From Curvibacter sp. PD_MW3 (GTDB lineage: Bacteria; Pseudomonadota; Gammaproteobacteria; Burkholderiales; Burkholderiaceae_C): 64,000 bases of DNA. The notes beneath the pieces are model-generated. The model saw only the letters and a program-made list of their open reading frames with translations, did not search any database and was not told where the DNA came from. The position numbers were made by a program, and so were the translations under genes. Positions 44,980 through 56,031 of the stretch are shown here, one piece after another. Numbering within the stretch: the first letter of the stretch is position 1; every line of letters begins with the position of its first letter. The stretch is taken from contig NSIV01000006.1 of NCBI GenBank assembly GCA_002633085.1, forward strand, positions 120,343-184,342. The letters are read 5' to 3'.

Positions 44980-45804
44980 TTAAGCCTCCCAGCGCACCGC
45001 CCCACGGTAGGCGTGCCAGGTCGCGTGCCCGAGCCAAGGACCTATCAGCAGCAAACCCAGGCCCCATGGCATCAACGCCACCAGCACCAACACACTGATC
45101 AGCGCCCCCCACAGCAGCAGCACCGGCAGATTATTGAAGAAGACCTGCAGACTGGTGATCGAGGCCGAGATGGCGTCGGTGTCGCGGTCCAGGATCATGG
45201 GGATCGACACCACCGACGTAGCGAAAACCAGGCCGGCAAACACGCCGCCCACCACCATATAGACCGCGACAAACTCCCAGTTCTCGGGACTGAAGACCGC
45301 CTGCAGCACGCCGGCCGTTGACGGCATGCCGGTGTTGAAGAAGACGGCAAACACCACCAGGGAAGCGCGCCCCCAGAGCAGCTCCAGCACGATGAGCACC
45401 AGCACCAGCATGGCCATGCTGCCGATGTGCGAGTCCCAGCAGGTCAGGGAATAAACAATGTCGGGTTTCTCGCCCCGCTCGCGCCGGCGACTGACCTCGT
45501 ACAACCCCATGGCCAGGAAGGGCCCGACCAGCAGGCAGCCTGAAGCGATAGACATGGTGTACTCGGGCAGGCGATAGAACACCGCCTGCAGCAGCATGGC
45601 CATGGCCCAGAAACAGCCCCCATAGAACAGGGCAATCCCCTTGGCCGCCCACAGGTCCTGAGCGCCACGCGCCAGCCAGCGAAACGGATCCGCAAAACCG
45701 AGCGCCACAATTTCGCGCTTCGGTCCTTCAGGGGGCGGCGGCACATAAGGCGTGGGGTTTGCCGGCAGATCGGCAGCATTCGAAACGGAATTGATCTGGG
45801 TCAT
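44980..45804 (-). CDS. DUF2189 family membrane protein
   Basis: Protein of 274 residues starting at the ATG 45804 (the open frame begins 7 codons earlier). After a Pro-rich soluble N-terminus (PTPYVPPPPEGPK) it has about six hydrophobic helices (ALFYGGCFWAMAMLLQAVFY, GCLLVGPFLAMGLYEVSRRRERGE, MLVLVLIVLELLWG, VYMVVGGVFAGLVFATSV, LLLWGALISVLVLVALMPWGLG). The pattern matches DUF2189, of unknown role. Confidence 0.82.
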   Translation of the reverse strand: MTQINSVSNAADLPANPTPYVPPPPEGPKREIVALGFADPFRWLARGAQDLWAAKGIALFYGGCFWAMAMLLQAVFYRLPEYTMSIASGCLLVGPFLAMGLYEVSRRRERGEKPDIVYSLTCWDSHIGSMAMLVLVLIVLELLWGRASLVVFAVFFNTGMPSTAGVLQAVFSPENWEFVAVYMVVGGVFAGLVFATSVVSIPMILDRDTDAISASITSLQVFFNNLPVLLLWGALISVLVLVALMPWGLGLLLIGPWLGHATWHAYRGAVRWEA

Positions 45805-45878
45805 GCCTGCTAGGCTACCCAGCACCGGCAGGGTTGGCTACTCAGGAAAACACCAACCCGTGTAGGGATATCGAGCGA

Positions 45879-47084
45879 TCAACCCAAGGAAGCCAGGGCC
45901 TGCGCCAAGTCGGCCTGCAACGCAGCCGCAGCCTCCAGGCCGACAGAAAAGCGCACCAGATGGCCAGGCGCCAGATGCGCCGGCCAGGCTTGCCGCATGC
46001 TGGCCAGCTCGTACGGCACAACCAGGCTCATGGGGCCACCCCAGCTGTACCCCAGCTTGAACAGGCGCAGTGCGTCGCAAAAAGCGTCGACCTGCGCCTG
46101 GCTGTAGCGGGCATCGAACAGCACGCTGAACAGACCCGCCGCCCGGCCTTCTTCGCCACCGCACAGCGCCTGCCAATGACCATGGCCGGGAGAGCCTGGC
46201 AACGCCGGGTGCAGCACCTGGGCGAATTCAGGCCGCGTCTGGCACCACCGGGCCAAGGCGCGTGCCGTCTGGTCGTGGGCGCGGTAGCGCAGCGGCAAGC
46301 TGGGCAGCGAACGCAGCACCGTCTCCACGTCATTGGCCCCCACACCCAAGCCGAGCCGCATGTGGGTGAGCTTGATGCGGATGTGCAGCGCCTCATCGCG
46401 CGTGATCACGCTGCCCATCAGCACATCGCCGCCGCCGCTCGGGTATTTGGTCAGCGCATGGGCCGAGATGTCGACCCCCAGGCCATCGCCCAACTCAAAC
46501 GGATTGAAGGCCAGGCCGGCGCCCCAGGTGTTGTCCAGCGCGGTCAGTACGCCGGCCCCAGCATTCGCATGGCGGCAAACGCGCACCTGTTCACGCAGGT
46601 CGGGGAACTCCAGCGTGACCGAGCCGGCCGCCTCCAGCCAGACCAGTTTCGTCTTGCGACTGATGCGGCGCGCCAGGTCCTGCGGATCCATCGGGTCATA
46701 GAACTGATGCGTGATGCCCCAGTCCTTGAGTTCCCCTTCAGCCAGCGCCTTGTTGGGGCCATAGGCGTTGTCAGGAATCAGCACTTCGTCGCCGTGCTTG
46801 AGCAGCGCCAGAGCGACGTTGGCAATCGCAGCCAGGCCACTGGGCACCAGCACGCACTGCGCGCCGCCTTCCAGCGCACACAGGCGCTCTTCCAGCAGGT
46901 AGGTGGTGGGCGTGCCATGCAGGCCGTAGGTGTAGCCGGTCTTGTCCTTCCATTCCCGGCTGCGCATCGCCGCCACGTTGGGAAAGATCACCGTCGACGC
47001 CTTGAACACGCCCGGCTGCGGTGCGGCGAAACCCTCCGGCGGCGTGTAGGGATGGTGGATTAGCTCGGTGCTCTTGTCGCTCAT
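45879..47084 (-). CDS. Cystathionine beta-lyase-like PLP enzyme
   Basis: Cys/Met-metabolism PLP enzyme of 401 residues, ATG at 47084. Blocks: TYGLHGTPTTYLLEE, LVPSGLAAIAN, ALDNTWGAG and the PLP Schiff-base lysine in HALTKYPSGGGDVLMGS. It resembles MetC (cystathionine to homocysteine), although related beta-lyases cannot be separated by eye. The remaining 72 bases upstream to the repeat at 47.15 kb should hold its promoter. Confidence 0.88.
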   Translation of the reverse strand: MSDKSTELIHHPYTPPEGFAAPQPGVFKASTVIFPNVAAMRSREWKDKTGYTYGLHGTPTTYLLEERLCALEGGAQCVLVPSGLAAIANVALALLKHGDEVLIPDNAYGPNKALAEGELKDWGITHQFYDPMDPQDLARRISRKTKLVWLEAAGSVTLEFPDLREQVRVCRHANAGAGVLTALDNTWGAGLAFNPFELGDGLGVDISAHALTKYPSGGGDVLMGSVITRDEALHIRIKLTHMRLGLGVGANDVETVLRSLPSLPLRYRAHDQTARALARWCQTRPEFAQVLHPALPGSPGHGHWQALCGGEEGRAAGLFSVLFDARYSQAQVDAFCDALRLFKLGYSWGGPMSLVVPYELASMRQAWPAHLAPGHLVRFSVGLEAAAALQADLAQALASLG

Positions 47085-47152
47085 GTCATGGCCTTGATTG
47101 CAGACAACGCGGAGCTTAACGCGAACAACCAAGCAAGAGGTGTCTCAACCGC

Positions 47153-47250
47153 AGACACCCACGGAACCGGCTTCGCCAGGCCGCTGGGTGCGCCCCCTGC
47201 AAGGGGGGTGGCGCAGCGACACGAAGTGCGCGCAGCCTGGGGGTGCGCCT
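47153..47250 (+). repeat. Structured intergenic repeat, copy C
   Basis: About 98 bases between the cystathionine-beta-lyase-like gene and the phosphoribosyltransferase, plus orientation. It shares the CCCCCTGCAAGGGGG palindrome and a 36-base stretch identical to copy A. The GCCT end is 3 bases from the phosphoribosyltransferase stop codon. At its left edge it overlaps a perfect 7-bp inverted repeat (GGTGTCT at 47139-47145, AGACACC at 47153-47159). Confidence 0.85.
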
Positions 47251-47253
47251 ACT

Positions 47254-47778
47254 TTATATCTTCCACTTATTCAGCAATTGCGCCGGACGCATGCGGTCGT
47301 AGCTCTCGAAGGGCTGGTGAATCCAAGGGTTGCTTGGCAGATGTTCCACCGAGAAGTCGGGCTTGAAGCTGGAATGGGCTTTGGTCCAGAGCACCGCGCT
47401 GCGCAACTCTGTGATGGCCGGATATTTCTCGCGCAGCATCAGCATGACCGCATCCAGGGTATGCCCCGAGTCGGCCAGGTCGTCCACCAGCAGCACGCGC
47501 CCGGCGATCTCGCCCTGCGGGGTGGTGATGTACTTGGCAATGTCCAGGTTGCCCTGGGTCGTGCCGGCATCGGCACGGTAAGAGCTGGTAGAGACGATGG
47601 CCAGCGGCTTCTCGAAAATGCGCGACAGGATGTCACCCGGACGCATGCCGCCGCGTGCCAGGCACAGGATGGTGTCGAACGCCCAGCCGGACTGGTGGAC
47701 CTTGATGGCCAGCTTCTCGATCAGGTTGTGGTACTCGTCGTAACTCACGTACAAGTGCTTGCCGTCTTCAGTCAACAT
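47254..47778 (-). CDS. Purine-type phosphoribosyltransferase
   Basis: Protein of 174 residues with the PRPP-binding loop VLLVDDLADSGHTL and an N-terminal phosphoribosyltransferase block (YVSYDEYHNLIEKLA, CLARGGMRPGDILS). It resembles xanthine/hypoxanthine-type salvage transferases. It lies downstream of purA on the same strand, a common betaproteobacterial pairing that supports purine salvage; the base specificity is not certain. Confidence 0.87.
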   Translation of the reverse strand: MLTEDGKHLYVSYDEYHNLIEKLAIKVHQSGWAFDTILCLARGGMRPGDILSRIFEKPLAIVSTSSYRADAGTTQGNLDIAKYITTPQGEIAGRVLLVDDLADSGHTLDAVMLMLREKYPAITELRSAVLWTKAHSSFKPDFSVEHLPSNPWIHQPFESYDRMRPAQLLNKWKI

Positions 47779-47850
47779 CCGGATGCTCCTTTATTTGTAG
47801 CTGCCTGCGCAATATCCACAAGGCAAACAGCCACTTTTTATCAAAAACGA

Positions 47851-49299
<1,449 letters not shown>

Positions 49300-50448
49300 T
49301 CAAATGGCGCTCAGCACCCACTGCCCGGCCACCTCGATCAACTCGCGGTCGCACTGGAATTCATCGATTTCACTTTCATGGCCCGGCAGTACGCAGACCA
49401 CGGTTTCGCCCTGCCCGCGCAGACGCGCAATCGCCTGCCGCAAGGCCGGTGACTCGCCCCAGGGGGCACGGATGGCGGCGCGCAACGGACGCGTGGCCAC
49501 AGCCCCCACCAGGGTCTTCAGATCCAGGCTGAAGCCCACCGCCGGCCGCTTGCGGCCGAACACGGCACCGACTTCGTCGTACCGGCCGCCGCGCAGCAGC
49601 GCATCGCTGGCGCCTTCGGCATAAACGGCAAAACGCACGCCACTGTAGTAAGCGTAACCGCGCAGATCGGCCAGATCGAAACTGAGCTGGGTGTCTTCCA
49701 GTTGCTTGGCCAGCCACTTCAAATTTGATAGCGCCTCGCGCACAGCCGGCAAGGGCGGAAGCACTTTTTCGGCCTTGTCCAGCACGGAGACATCGCCATA
49801 AAGCTGCAGCAAGGCCAACAGGCCCTGGCGGGACACCGGCGGGAAGTCCTGCGTGAGCTGGGTCAATGCCGTCACGTCCTTGGCTGCCAGCGCGGCATGC
49901 ACTTGCGCCAGGGTTTCGGCGTCGGCATGCACATCGGCCAGCAGCGCGCTGACGATGCGCACATCCGCCATGTCAACGGTGAATGCGGGCAACTGGGCCG
50001 CCTTGAGGCAGTCCAGCGCGAGCTGCAGGGCCTCCAGGTCGGCTTCCAGCCCGGCATGGCCATAAATCTCGGCACCGAACTGCAGCGGTTCGCGTGTCGC
50101 ATGCGGGCTGGCGGGGCGCGTGTGCAGCACCGGGCCGCAGTAGCACAGGCGGGCAACGCCGCGGCGGTTCAGCAGATGGGCATCGATACGGGCCACTTGC
50201 GGTGTGGTATCGGCGCGCAGGCCCATGGAGCGGCCGGAGAGCTGATCAACCAGCTTGAAGGTTTGCAGGTTGAGCGCCTGGCCGGTTCCCGTCAGCAGGG
50301 ACTCCAGGTGCTCCAGCAGCGGCGGCATGACCAGTTCGTAGCCATAGCAGCGCGCCATGTCCAGCAAATCGCGGCGTAGTTCTTCGATGTGGCGCGCCTC
50401 GGAAGGCAAGACATCGGCAATGTGATCCGGCAGGACCCAGGCAGACAT
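49300..50448 (-). CDS. hisZ: ATP phosphoribosyltransferase regulatory subunit
   Basis: HisZ is a catalytically inactive HisRS-like protein that activates the short HisG in histidine biosynthesis. The 382-residue protein has class II synthetase-like blocks ([48 protein letters not shown]) and lacks the HisRS anticodon-binding domain. It is located between hflC and purA, as usual for betaproteobacteria. The true HisRS is at 57854-59167. Confidence 0.94.
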   Translation of the reverse strand: MSAWVLPDHIADVLPSEARHIEELRRDLLDMARCYGYELVMPPLLEHLESLLTGTGQALNLQTFKLVDQLSGRSMGLRADTTPQVARIDAHLLNRRGVARLCYCGPVLHTRPASPHATREPLQFGAEIYGHAGLEADLEALQLALDCLKAAQLPAFTVDMADVRIVSALLADVHADAETLAQVHAALAAKDVTALTQLTQDFPPVSRQGLLALLQLYGDVSVLDKAEKVLPPLPAVREALSNLKWLAKQLEDTQLSFDLADLRGYAYYSGVRFAVYAEGASDALLRGGRYDEVGAVFGRKRPAVGFSLDLKTLVGAVATRPLRAAIRAPWGESPALRQAIARLRGQGETVVCVLPGHESEIDEFQCDRELIEVAGQWVLSAI

Positions 50449-50527
50449 GGAATTTGGGGGTGCTGTTAAAAACGTGATTTTACCGGGCTTGGCGCCCGGA
50501 CAAAATCAGGCTGGTTTCAGGGACGGT

Positions 50528-50719
50528 TCAGAGCCCCTGCCACCACAGCCAGACCAGGCCGGCCAGAATGCTGCACAGACCAAAAAACCGGATCTGGCCG
50601 TCGCTCAGCTGCAGGATCTGCGCGAACATGCGACGCCAGCCGCCGGGCGAGAGAAAGGGAAACAGGCCCTCGATCACCAGGACCAGGGCCATGGCCAGCC
50701 AGAAGGAATCGGCGTCCAC
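50528..50719 (-). CDS. DUF2065 family small membrane protein
   Basis: Protein of 63 residues, GTG start (50719), with two hydrophobic helices (FWLAMALVLVIEGLFPFL and FGLCSILAGLVWLWW) separated by PGGWRRMFAQILQLSDGQIR. It matches DUF2065, usually found next to hflC and hisZ as here. Function not known. It lies 3 bases after hflC. Confidence 0.85.
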   Translation of the reverse strand: MDADSFWLAMALVLVIEGLFPFLSPGGWRRMFAQILQLSDGQIRFFGLCSILAGLVWLWWQGL

Positions 50720-50722
50720 GCT

Positions 50723-51622
50723 TTACTTTTTCGCGGCCGCCGGTGCCGCCGCGCCACGGAAGACCTTGAAGAACTCCGAGGACGACGGGTCCAGCACCAT
50801 CACATCGCTCTTCTTGGAGAAGCTGGCCTTGTAGGCCTCCAGGCTTCGATAGAACTGGGCAAACGAGGGGTCACGGCCAAAAGCCTCGGCATAGATGCGT
50901 GCCGCTTCGGCATCGCCCTCGCCCTTGACCTTCTGCGCATCGCGGTAGGCGTTGGCAATCGTCACCTCACGCTGGCGATCGGCATCGGCACGGATCTTCT
51001 CGCCTTCGGCGCCGCCGGTGGAACGCAGCTCGTTGGCCACCCGCTTGCGCTCGGCCTCCATGCGGCGGTACACCGACTCGGTGATGGCATCGACGTAATC
51101 AGCCCGCGTGATGCGGACATCCACCACGTCCACACCCCAGGGCTTGGCGCCGCGAACCTTCTCCAGCACCTCAGCCTTGACGTCGGCTGTCAGGGCTTCG
51201 CGCTTGAGCGACAGCAGCTCCTTCACCGTGCGCTTGTTGATTTCCTCCTGGAAAGCATTGCGCACCACGCGGTTGAGCTGGCTGGCGCCAGCCGCCTCAT
51301 TCAGGCCAACGTTGCGGATGTATTCGGTCGGGTCGGTGATGCGCCAACGCACGTACCAGTCGATCACGACACGCTGCTTCTCGGCCGTCAGCATCGGCTC
51401 GGTGTCCGTGCTGTCGAGCGTCAACAAGCGCTTGTCGATGTAGGTCACGTTCTGGAACGGCGGCGGCAGCTTGATGTTCAGCCCCGGCTCGGTGATGACG
51501 TCCTTGATCTGACCCAAGGCATACACCACGCCAAACTGCCGCTGATCGACCACGAACAGCATGGAACTCGCCAGCGCCAACAGCACCAGCAACGAAGAAA
51601 TTGCAAATCCAACCCGGTTCAT
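50723..51622 (-). CDS. hflC: Protease modulator HflC
   Basis: SPFH/prohibitin-family membrane protein of 299 residues that forms a complex with HflK around FtsH and modulates membrane-protein proteolysis. One N-terminal helix (FAISSLLVLLALASSMLFVV) is followed by the SPFH domain (YALGQIKDVITEPGLNIKLP, VIDWYVRWRI) and a helical region rich in Ala/Glu/Arg. It lies 9 bases after hflK. Confidence 0.95.
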   Translation of the reverse strand: MNRVGFAISSLLVLLALASSMLFVVDQRQFGVVYALGQIKDVITEPGLNIKLPPPFQNVTYIDKRLLTLDSTDTEPMLTAEKQRVVIDWYVRWRITDPTEYIRNVGLNEAAGASQLNRVVRNAFQEEINKRTVKELLSLKREALTADVKAEVLEKVRGAKPWGVDVVDVRITRADYVDAITESVYRRMEAERKRVANELRSTGGAEGEKIRADADRQREVTIANAYRDAQKVKGEGDAEAARIYAEAFGRDPSFAQFYRSLEAYKASFSKKSDVMVLDPSSSEFFKVFRGAAAPAAAKK

Positions 51623-51631
51623 TCTGGGCTC

Positions 51632-53008
51632 CTATCGGGTTTCACGGTCACGCGAGCGGGCACCGTCGCGGGTGCGGGCATCGAGCGGCGAGGTCGCAGG
51701 CAGCGTCGGGACGACGGGCGCTGCCGGCGCAGCGGCAGGCTGCGCAGCGGCTTCACTGGCGCTCAGCTGCATGATCTTGTCCAGCGGCAGGTACAGCAGA
51801 TTCGACCCTTGCTTGGAATCGACCAGCACCTTGGTGACGTTGCCATAGATCTGCTGCATGGTCTCCAGGTAGAGGCGGTCGCGCGTGACCTGCGGCGCCT
51901 TCTGGTACTCGGTCAGGATGGAACGGAAACGCTGCGCATCACCCTGGGCCTGCGCCACGATGCGCGACTTGTAGGCCTCAGCCTCTTCCTTCAGGCGCGA
52001 AGCAGTACCGAGCGCGCGCGGCACCACGTCATTGGCGTACGCCTGCGCCTCATTCTTGGCACGCTCACGCTCCTGGCCGGCCTTGAGCACATCGTCAAAG
52101 GCCGCCTGCACCTGCTCGGGCGGACGCACACCGCCTTGTTGCAGGTTGATGCCGACGACTTCAATACCGACCTTGTAGCGGTCCAGGATGGTCTGCATCA
52201 GCTGGCGCACACGCGGTGCGATCTGGTCGCGCTCTTCAGACAGCGCCGAATCCATCTTCATCTTGCCCACCACTTCGCGCACAGCGGTCTCAGCCGCCTG
52301 CACCACTGCCTCGCTCGGGCTCTTGCTCTCGAACAGGAAGGCCCGCGCGTCGTTGAGTCGGTACTGCACGGCGAACTTGATCTCGACGATGTTCTCGTCT
52401 TCGGTCAGCATGGCCGACTCGCGCAGGCCGGTGGCCTTGATCACGGTGTCACGTCCCACGTCCACGGAGCGGATCTGGGTCACGAACACCAGCTCATGAC
52501 GTTGGATCGGGTACGGCAGGCGCCAGTTGAAACCGGCCCCGACCGTGGACTTGTAGCGGCCGAACTGGGTGATCACGGCCTGCTGGCCTTCCTGCACGAT
52601 GAAAAAGCCCGTGCCGAGCCAGATCAGCACAGCGACCCCGGCAATCAGGCCAATGCCCAAGCCGGCATTCTTCATATCGGGCTGGAAGCCGCCGCCCGTG
52701 CCACCACCATTGTTGCTCGGACGACCACCGCGACCCGAGCTGCCCCCAAAGAGGCCTCCGAGCTTGCGGTTGAAATCACGCCACAGTTCGTCCAGGTCCG
52801 GAGGTCCCTGGTTAGGTCCCTGGTTCTGGCCCCGCCCCTGACCGCTGCTTGGCGGCGGCACATCGGACTCAGGCCGGGACGGCTCAGGCTTGCTGTTGTC
52901 GGCCGGTTTGTCGTCGCCACGGCCCCAGCGGGGATCGTTCAGATTGAACATGCCCCGGATTCGGCCTGACCATGCCGCCCAGCGAAAGGCGCTTAATTGG
53001 AGTTTCAT
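51632..53008 (-). CDS. hflK: FtsH modulator HflK
   Basis: Partner of HflC in the HflKC-FtsH complex; 458 residues. An N-terminal Pro/Gly/Gln-rich cytosolic part (FNLNDPRWGRGDD, GRGGRPSNNGGGTGGG) precedes one helix (LGIGLIAGVAVLIWLGTGFF) and the SPFH domain (QAVITQFGRYKSTVGAGFNW, AVQYRLNDA). The ATG at 53008 is used; an ATG at 52951 (MFNLNDPRWG) is an alternative start. It ends just before hflC. Confidence 0.94.
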   Translation of the reverse strand: MKLQLSAFRWAAWSGRIRGMFNLNDPRWGRGDDKPADNSKPEPSRPESDVPPPSSGQGRGQNQGPNQGPPDLDELWRDFNRKLGGLFGGSSGRGGRPSNNGGGTGGGFQPDMKNAGLGIGLIAGVAVLIWLGTGFFIVQEGQQAVITQFGRYKSTVGAGFNWRLPYPIQRHELVFVTQIRSVDVGRDTVIKATGLRESAMLTEDENIVEIKFAVQYRLNDARAFLFESKSPSEAVVQAAETAVREVVGKMKMDSALSEERDQIAPRVRQLMQTILDRYKVGIEVVGINLQQGGVRPPEQVQAAFDDVLKAGQERERAKNEAQAYANDVVPRALGTASRLKEEAEAYKSRIVAQAQGDAQRFRSILTEYQKAPQVTRDRLYLETMQQIYGNVTKVLVDSKQGSNLLYLPLDKIMQLSASEAAAQPAAAPAAPVVPTLPATSPLDARTRDGARSRDRETR

Positions 53009-53048
53009 CGTTTCGTCTCTTCTAGGTCTCTGGCTGGATTGTGCCCAA

Positions 53049-54248
53049 TCAGGAATCGCTTGGATGATTTTCGGCGGAAAGTGCCTCCACCCTTTCCGGA
53101 AATTCCCGTCCGGCCTCGCTCGCGCGGCGCGCCAGCAGCTGGCGCAAGGCCTGCAGCCCCAGCCCCTTGCGCGCGCTGGCAAAGATGCGGGGCGTTGCCA
53201 CGCCATCCAGGTCATAGGTGTCTTCAAGCTGCACCGGACGGCGCTCCTCATCGAGTGCGTCGAGCTTGTTGAAGACCAGCACCTGCGGAATATCAGCGGC
53301 TCCGATTTCGGCCAGCACGCGCTGCACTTCCGCAATCTGCTCAGGATAATTCGGATTGGCGGCATCGACCACATGCAGCAGCAGATCGGCATCAACCGCC
53401 TCCTGCAGTGTGGCTTGGAAGGCGTCAATCAGACCGTGCGGCAGATCGCGGATGAACCCCACCGTATCCGACAGGGAAACCGAGCGCCCGGCCGAGCCAG
53501 AAGGGCCTGCGGCATCCGCCAGATACAGCTGACGTGTCGTCGTATCAAGCGTGGCAAACAACTGGTCGGCCGCGTAGGCGCGCGCCTTCACGAGCGCATT
53601 GAACAGCGTGGATTTGCCGGCGTTGGTGTACCCCACCAGCGAAATATTGAAAGCCTCACGGCGCTCGCGCTGGCGCCGCTGGGTCTGGCGCTGGCGCTTG
53701 ACCTTGACCAGTCGCTCCTTGGTCCGCTTGATGGACTCATTGATCATGCGGCGGTCCAGCTCGATCTGCTTCTCGCCCGGGCCACCCCGCACACCGGCAC
53801 CGCCGGTCTGGCGCTCCAGGTGGGACCAGCGCCGCACCAGCCGGGTGCTGAGGTATTGCAGCCGCGCCAGTTCGACCTGCAGTTTGCCTTCGTGGCTGCG
53901 CGCACGCTGGGCAAAGATTTCCAGAATGAGCAAAGTGCGGTCGTTGACCGGCAGCTCCAGATGACGCTCGAGGTTGCGCTGTTGTGCTGGACTCAGACTC
54001 TGGTCGAACAGCACCTCGGCAGCACCGAGTTGCTGCGCCAGCAGCTTGATCTCGTCGGCCTTGCCGCTGCCCACAAACAGGGCGGCATCAGGCGCCCGGC
54101 GTTTGCAGGTCAGGCGTGCAACCGGTTTCAGGCCCGCGGTTTCAGCCAGCAAGCCCAACTCTTCGAGTTCGGCGTCAAAATGAGGTAGACCAAAGTCCAC
54201 CCCCACCAGAATGGTCGGGGCCGGGGTTTTGTCGGGCAAATCAGTCAA
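53049..54248 (-). CDS. hflX: GTPase HflX
   Basis: Ribosome-splitting GTPase of 399 residues. Features: N-terminal nucleotide-binding region (LFVGSGKADEIK), GGPGEKQIELDRR, G1 GYTNAGKST, G3 DTVGF, G4 NKLD and QVELARLQYLSTRL. The start is a TTG at 54248: the in-frame upstream sequence soon meets a stop and has no ATG, and the Shine-Dalgarno is weak. It follows hfq, as in many proteobacteria. Confidence 0.93.
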   Translation of the reverse strand: MTDLPDKTPAPTILVGVDFGLPHFDAELEELGLLAETAGLKPVARLTCKRRAPDAALFVGSGKADEIKLLAQQLGAAEVLFDQSLSPAQQRNLERHLELPVNDRTLLILEIFAQRARSHEGKLQVELARLQYLSTRLVRRWSHLERQTGGAGVRGGPGEKQIELDRRMINESIKRTKERLVKVKRQRQTQRRQRERREAFNISLVGYTNAGKSTLFNALVKARAYAADQLFATLDTTTRQLYLADAAGPSGSAGRSVSLSDTVGFIRDLPHGLIDAFQATLQEAVDADLLLHVVDAANPNYPEQIAEVQRVLAEIGAADIPQVLVFNKLDALDEERRPVQLEDTYDLDGVATPRIFASARKGLGLQALRQLLARRASEAGREFPERVEALSAENHPSDS

Positions 54249-54315
54249 ATGGAGCGCAGCCTGGAAACAGGCTCAGAAAAAAATCGTCTCTCAGGCGTCC
54301 GCGCCCCCCATGGCA

Positions 54316-54570
54316 TCAAGGGGTGCCGGCAGACGGCTCGGCTTCACCGGTTGCGAAATTGACGGCGCGACCCGGCACGATGGTGGAGATCGCGTGCTTG
54401 TAAACCATCTGCGTGACCGTGTTGCGCAGCAGCACGACATACTGGTCAAACGACTCAATCTGACCTTGCAGCTTGATACCGTTGACGAGGTAGATGGACA
54501 CCGGCACATGCTCGCGGCGCAGCGCGTTCAGAAAGGGGTCTTGCAAAAGCTGACCTTTGTTATTGCTCAC
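54316..54570 (-). CDS. hfq: RNA chaperone Hfq
   Basis: Sm-like hexameric RNA chaperone of 84 residues ([39 protein letters not shown]). The start is GTG at 54570 with a GGAGAAT ribosome binding site a few bases upstream; the upstream frame does not resemble Hfq. It is short in the C-terminal tail compared with E. coli Hfq, as usual in betaproteobacteria. The gap to hflX holds an AGCCTG-TTTC-CAGGCT hairpin preceded by T7. Confidence 0.97.
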   Translation of the reverse strand: MSNNKGQLLQDPFLNALRREHVPVSIYLVNGIKLQGQIESFDQYVVLLRNTVTQMVYKHAISTIVPGRAVNFATGEAEPSAGTP

Positions 54571-54671
54571 GATATTCTCCGTGTTCAAAAGTTTTGTAGA
54601 AGTTGCCACCTTACCACAGCGGGCTGCTTCATGGTGGGCTGATGAGGTAAAGCCTCACGGAGGGGCGGAAA

Positions 54672-56015
54672 CTAGCCGTTTTCCTTATCCGCGTAGGGAT
54701 TGTGTGAAGTTTTCATCTCAATGCGCAACGGTGTCCCGACCAGATTGAACTCTTTGCGAATTCGACCTTCCAGGAACCGTTTGTAGGCATCGGTCACGTG
54801 CTCCAGCGAGTTGCCGTGAACCACAACCAGCGGCGGGTTCATCCCGCCCTGATGGGCATACCGCAATTTCGGCCTGTAGATACCCGTCTTTTTGGGCGTC
54901 TGAAACTGCACCGCTTCCTGCAGCAGGCGCGTCAGCACCGGCGTGGGCATCTTGCAGTTGGCCGACTTGTGCGCCTGAATGATGGAGGTCCACACCGGCC
55001 CCAATCCCTGCCGCTTCTTGGCGGAAATGTGATGCAGATCCGCAAACTTGAGAAAGGACAACCGGGTCTCGATGGAGCGCTGCAACAGTTCGCGCTGGTA
55101 CTCATCCACCGCATCCCACTTGTTGACCGCCAGCACCACGGCACGACCGCTTTCCAGGATGTAGCCGGCAATGTGGGCATCCTGATCGGTGACGCCTTGC
55201 GTCGCGTCCAGCAGCAGCAACACCACATTGGCCGATTCGATGGCCTGCAGGGTCTTGACCACGGAGAACTTCTCGATGGCTTCAAACACCTTGCCCTTGC
55301 GGCGCAGCCCGGCCGTGTCGATCAACTCGAAACGCTGACCGTTGCGCTCAAAGGGCACGCTGATGGCATCGCGCGTGGTACCCGGCATATCGAACGCCAC
55401 CAAGCGCTCCTCGCCAAGCCAGGTGTTGATGAGGGTTGATTTGCCAACATTGGGCCGACCAGCCACCGCCAGCTTGATGAGGCCAGGATCGCGCGCTTCC
55501 TCTTCTTCATCCGGATCCGGCAGATTGAGTGGCTCAAGAGCCAACTCCACCAGGGAGCGGATGCCTTGGCCATGGGCCGCCGAAACCGGGTAGACCTCGC
55601 CCAGGCCGAGCTCGAAGAACTCGGCAAGCTGAACGCCCTCCTTCATGCCTTCAGCCTTGTTGGCCACCAGCACGCAAGGCTTGCCCAGGCGGCGCAGGTA
55701 GCTGGCAATATCATGATCCTGCGCCGACACCCCCTGACGGGCATCGACCACAAAAATCACCACATCGGCCTCGGCCACGGCTTGGCGCGTCTGCTTGGCC
55801 ATTTCCTTGTAGATGCCAGCGCCAGCATCCGGCTCGAAGCCACCGGTATCGATGACGATGAACTCGTGCTTGCCCAATTTGCCGTTGCCGTAATGGCGAT
55901 CGCGCGTCAAGCCTGCAAAGTCAGCCACGATGGCATCGCGCGACTTGGTGAGCCGGTTGAACAGCGTCGATTTACCGACGTTTGGGCGGCCAACGAGGGC
56001 CAGGACCGGTTTCAT
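54672..56015 (-). CDS. der: Ribosome-assembly GTPase Der (EngA)
   Basis: Double-GTPase of 447 residues required for 50S assembly. Two G domains are visible: [13 protein letters not shown] with DTGGFEPDA, and [17 protein letters not shown] with DTAGLRRKG and NKWD; the C-terminal KH-like domain follows ([21 protein letters not shown]). The ATG at 56015 begins [14 protein letters not shown], matching the family; the frame extends 16 codons further upstream. Confidence 0.96.
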   Translation of the reverse strand: MKPVLALVGRPNVGKSTLFNRLTKSRDAIVADFAGLTRDRHYGNGKLGKHEFIVIDTGGFEPDAGAGIYKEMAKQTRQAVAEADVVIFVVDARQGVSAQDHDIASYLRRLGKPCVLVANKAEGMKEGVQLAEFFELGLGEVYPVSAAHGQGIRSLVELALEPLNLPDPDEEEEARDPGLIKLAVAGRPNVGKSTLINTWLGEERLVAFDMPGTTRDAISVPFERNGQRFELIDTAGLRRKGKVFEAIEKFSVVKTLQAIESANVVLLLLDATQGVTDQDAHIAGYILESGRAVVLAVNKWDAVDEYQRELLQRSIETRLSFLKFADLHHISAKKRQGLGPVWTSIIQAHKSANCKMPTPVLTRLLQEAVQFQTPKKTGIYRPKLRYAHQGGMNPPLVVVHGNSLEHVTDAYKRFLEGRIRKEFNLVGTPLRIEMKTSHNPYADKENG

Positions 56016-56031
56016 GCAGAAAAGCCTTGTT

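Noticed and set aside
50447..52969. 840-residue open frame on the plus strand opposite hflC/hflK
   Set aside because: It is antisense to two clear conserved genes, has no recognisable domains, and is His/Leu/Gln/Arg-rich as expected for antisense frames in high-GC DNA.
54249..54315. Hairpin (AGCCTG/CAGGCT) and T7 run between hfq and hflX considered as a terminator
   Set aside because: On the gene strand the T run precedes the hairpin instead of following it, so it does not have terminator layout.
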